Assembly: GCF_001748365.1 (NCBI RefSeq)
Contig: NZ_BDHH01000008.1
Coordinates: forward strand, 81,057-145,056
Length of the DNA: 64,000 bases
Direction: 5' to 3'
Origin: Fusibacter sp. 3D3
GTDB taxonomy: Bacteria; Bacillota; Clostridia; Peptostreptococcales; Acidaminobacteraceae
The translations under genes were made by a program, and so were the position numbers. Positions 63,994 to 64,000 of this stretch are shown here, piece by piece (position 1 is the first letter of the stretch; each line of letters starts with the position of its first letter). The notes under the pieces are model-generated. The model did not search any database, was not told the origin of the DNA, and worked only from the letters and a program-made list of their open reading frames with translations.

Positions 63994-64000
63994 ATGAATG
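63994..64000 (+). CDS. Start of the next gene (cut by window end)
   Basis: ATG at 63994 has TATGGAGG 8 bp upstream. Only two codons are visible, so the product is unknown. By analogy with the Desulfovibrio cluster it could be another member of the mop cluster. Confidence 0.5.

Noticed and set aside
1-64000. CRISPR arrays, tRNA or rRNA genes, prophage or transposase genes
   Set aside because: No regularly spaced repeats, no tRNA cloverleaf that I could recognise, and no transposase or phage protein. The repeats found are isolated pairs.

Overview
The window looks like the chromosome of a low-GC, anaerobic, Clostridia-type Firmicute. Supporting signs are strong AGGAGG ribosome-binding sites, a T-box leader before argS, a cobalamin riboswitch before cobT, a PyrR-type leader before a uracil permease, two S-layer-homology (SLH) surface proteins, a sigma-54 activator, and a molybdenum aldehyde oxidoreductase very like that of Desulfovibrio. 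I saw no rRNA, tRNA, CRISPR array or intact transposase. The genus cannot be fixed from the sequence alone.

Layout. 1-5.9 kb: the end of a large protein of unknown function, an MFS transporter with a glycerophosphodiesterase, riboswitch-controlled cobT, and a PadR regulator with its membrane partner. 6-13 kb: a Crp/Fnr regulator, an MFS transporter divergent from a LysR regulator, an AlbA_2/HATPase regulator, a small nucleoside-deoxyribosyltransferase-like protein, and T-box-controlled argS. 13-19.3 kb: a citrate (or citramalate) lyase locus in decay. Its divergent LysR regulator carries a frameshift and a stop, and citF has an internal deletion, while the aconitase-family hydratase, citD and citE are still open. 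19.3-29 kb: HAD phosphatase, aminotransferase, HelD-like helicase, a lipid glycosyltransferase plus flippase-like membrane protein, and a large LuxR/MalT-type regulator. 29.5-47 kb: an SLH surface protein, a two-component system, two more glycosyltransferase paralogues, a probable vitamin B6 ECF component divergent from a MocR/PdxR regulator, a lipoprotein, a PAS-GGDEF protein, uracil permease and acyl-ACP thioesterase. 47.7-51.2 kb: a second SLH protein with BspA-type leucine-rich repeats.

51.3-64 kb is the most coherent and most interesting unit. A sigma-54 enhancer-binding protein is followed by a molybdopterin-binding protein, a Mop-type aldehyde oxidoreductase, a fused FAD/Fe-S/CCG oxidoreductase, a small zinc-ribbon-like redox protein, a methyltransferase, a C-GCAxxG-C-C protein, an XdhC protein, and a MobA-like nucleotidyltransferase fused to an HD domain. 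The gene order corresponds to the Desulfovibrio DVU_1551-1559 type cluster as I remember it. The last four genes overlap or nearly touch. Two good -24/-12 promoters, each with GTGTTAC/GTAACAC dyads about 140-235 bp upstream, imply a self-contained regulatory circuit.

Two dispersed intergenic repeat families recur across the window. Copies of both have run into coding sequence and supply the C-terminus and stop codon of a gene. Several gene remnants (9.1, 13, 17.6, 19.1 and 47.3 kb) point to ongoing gene loss.
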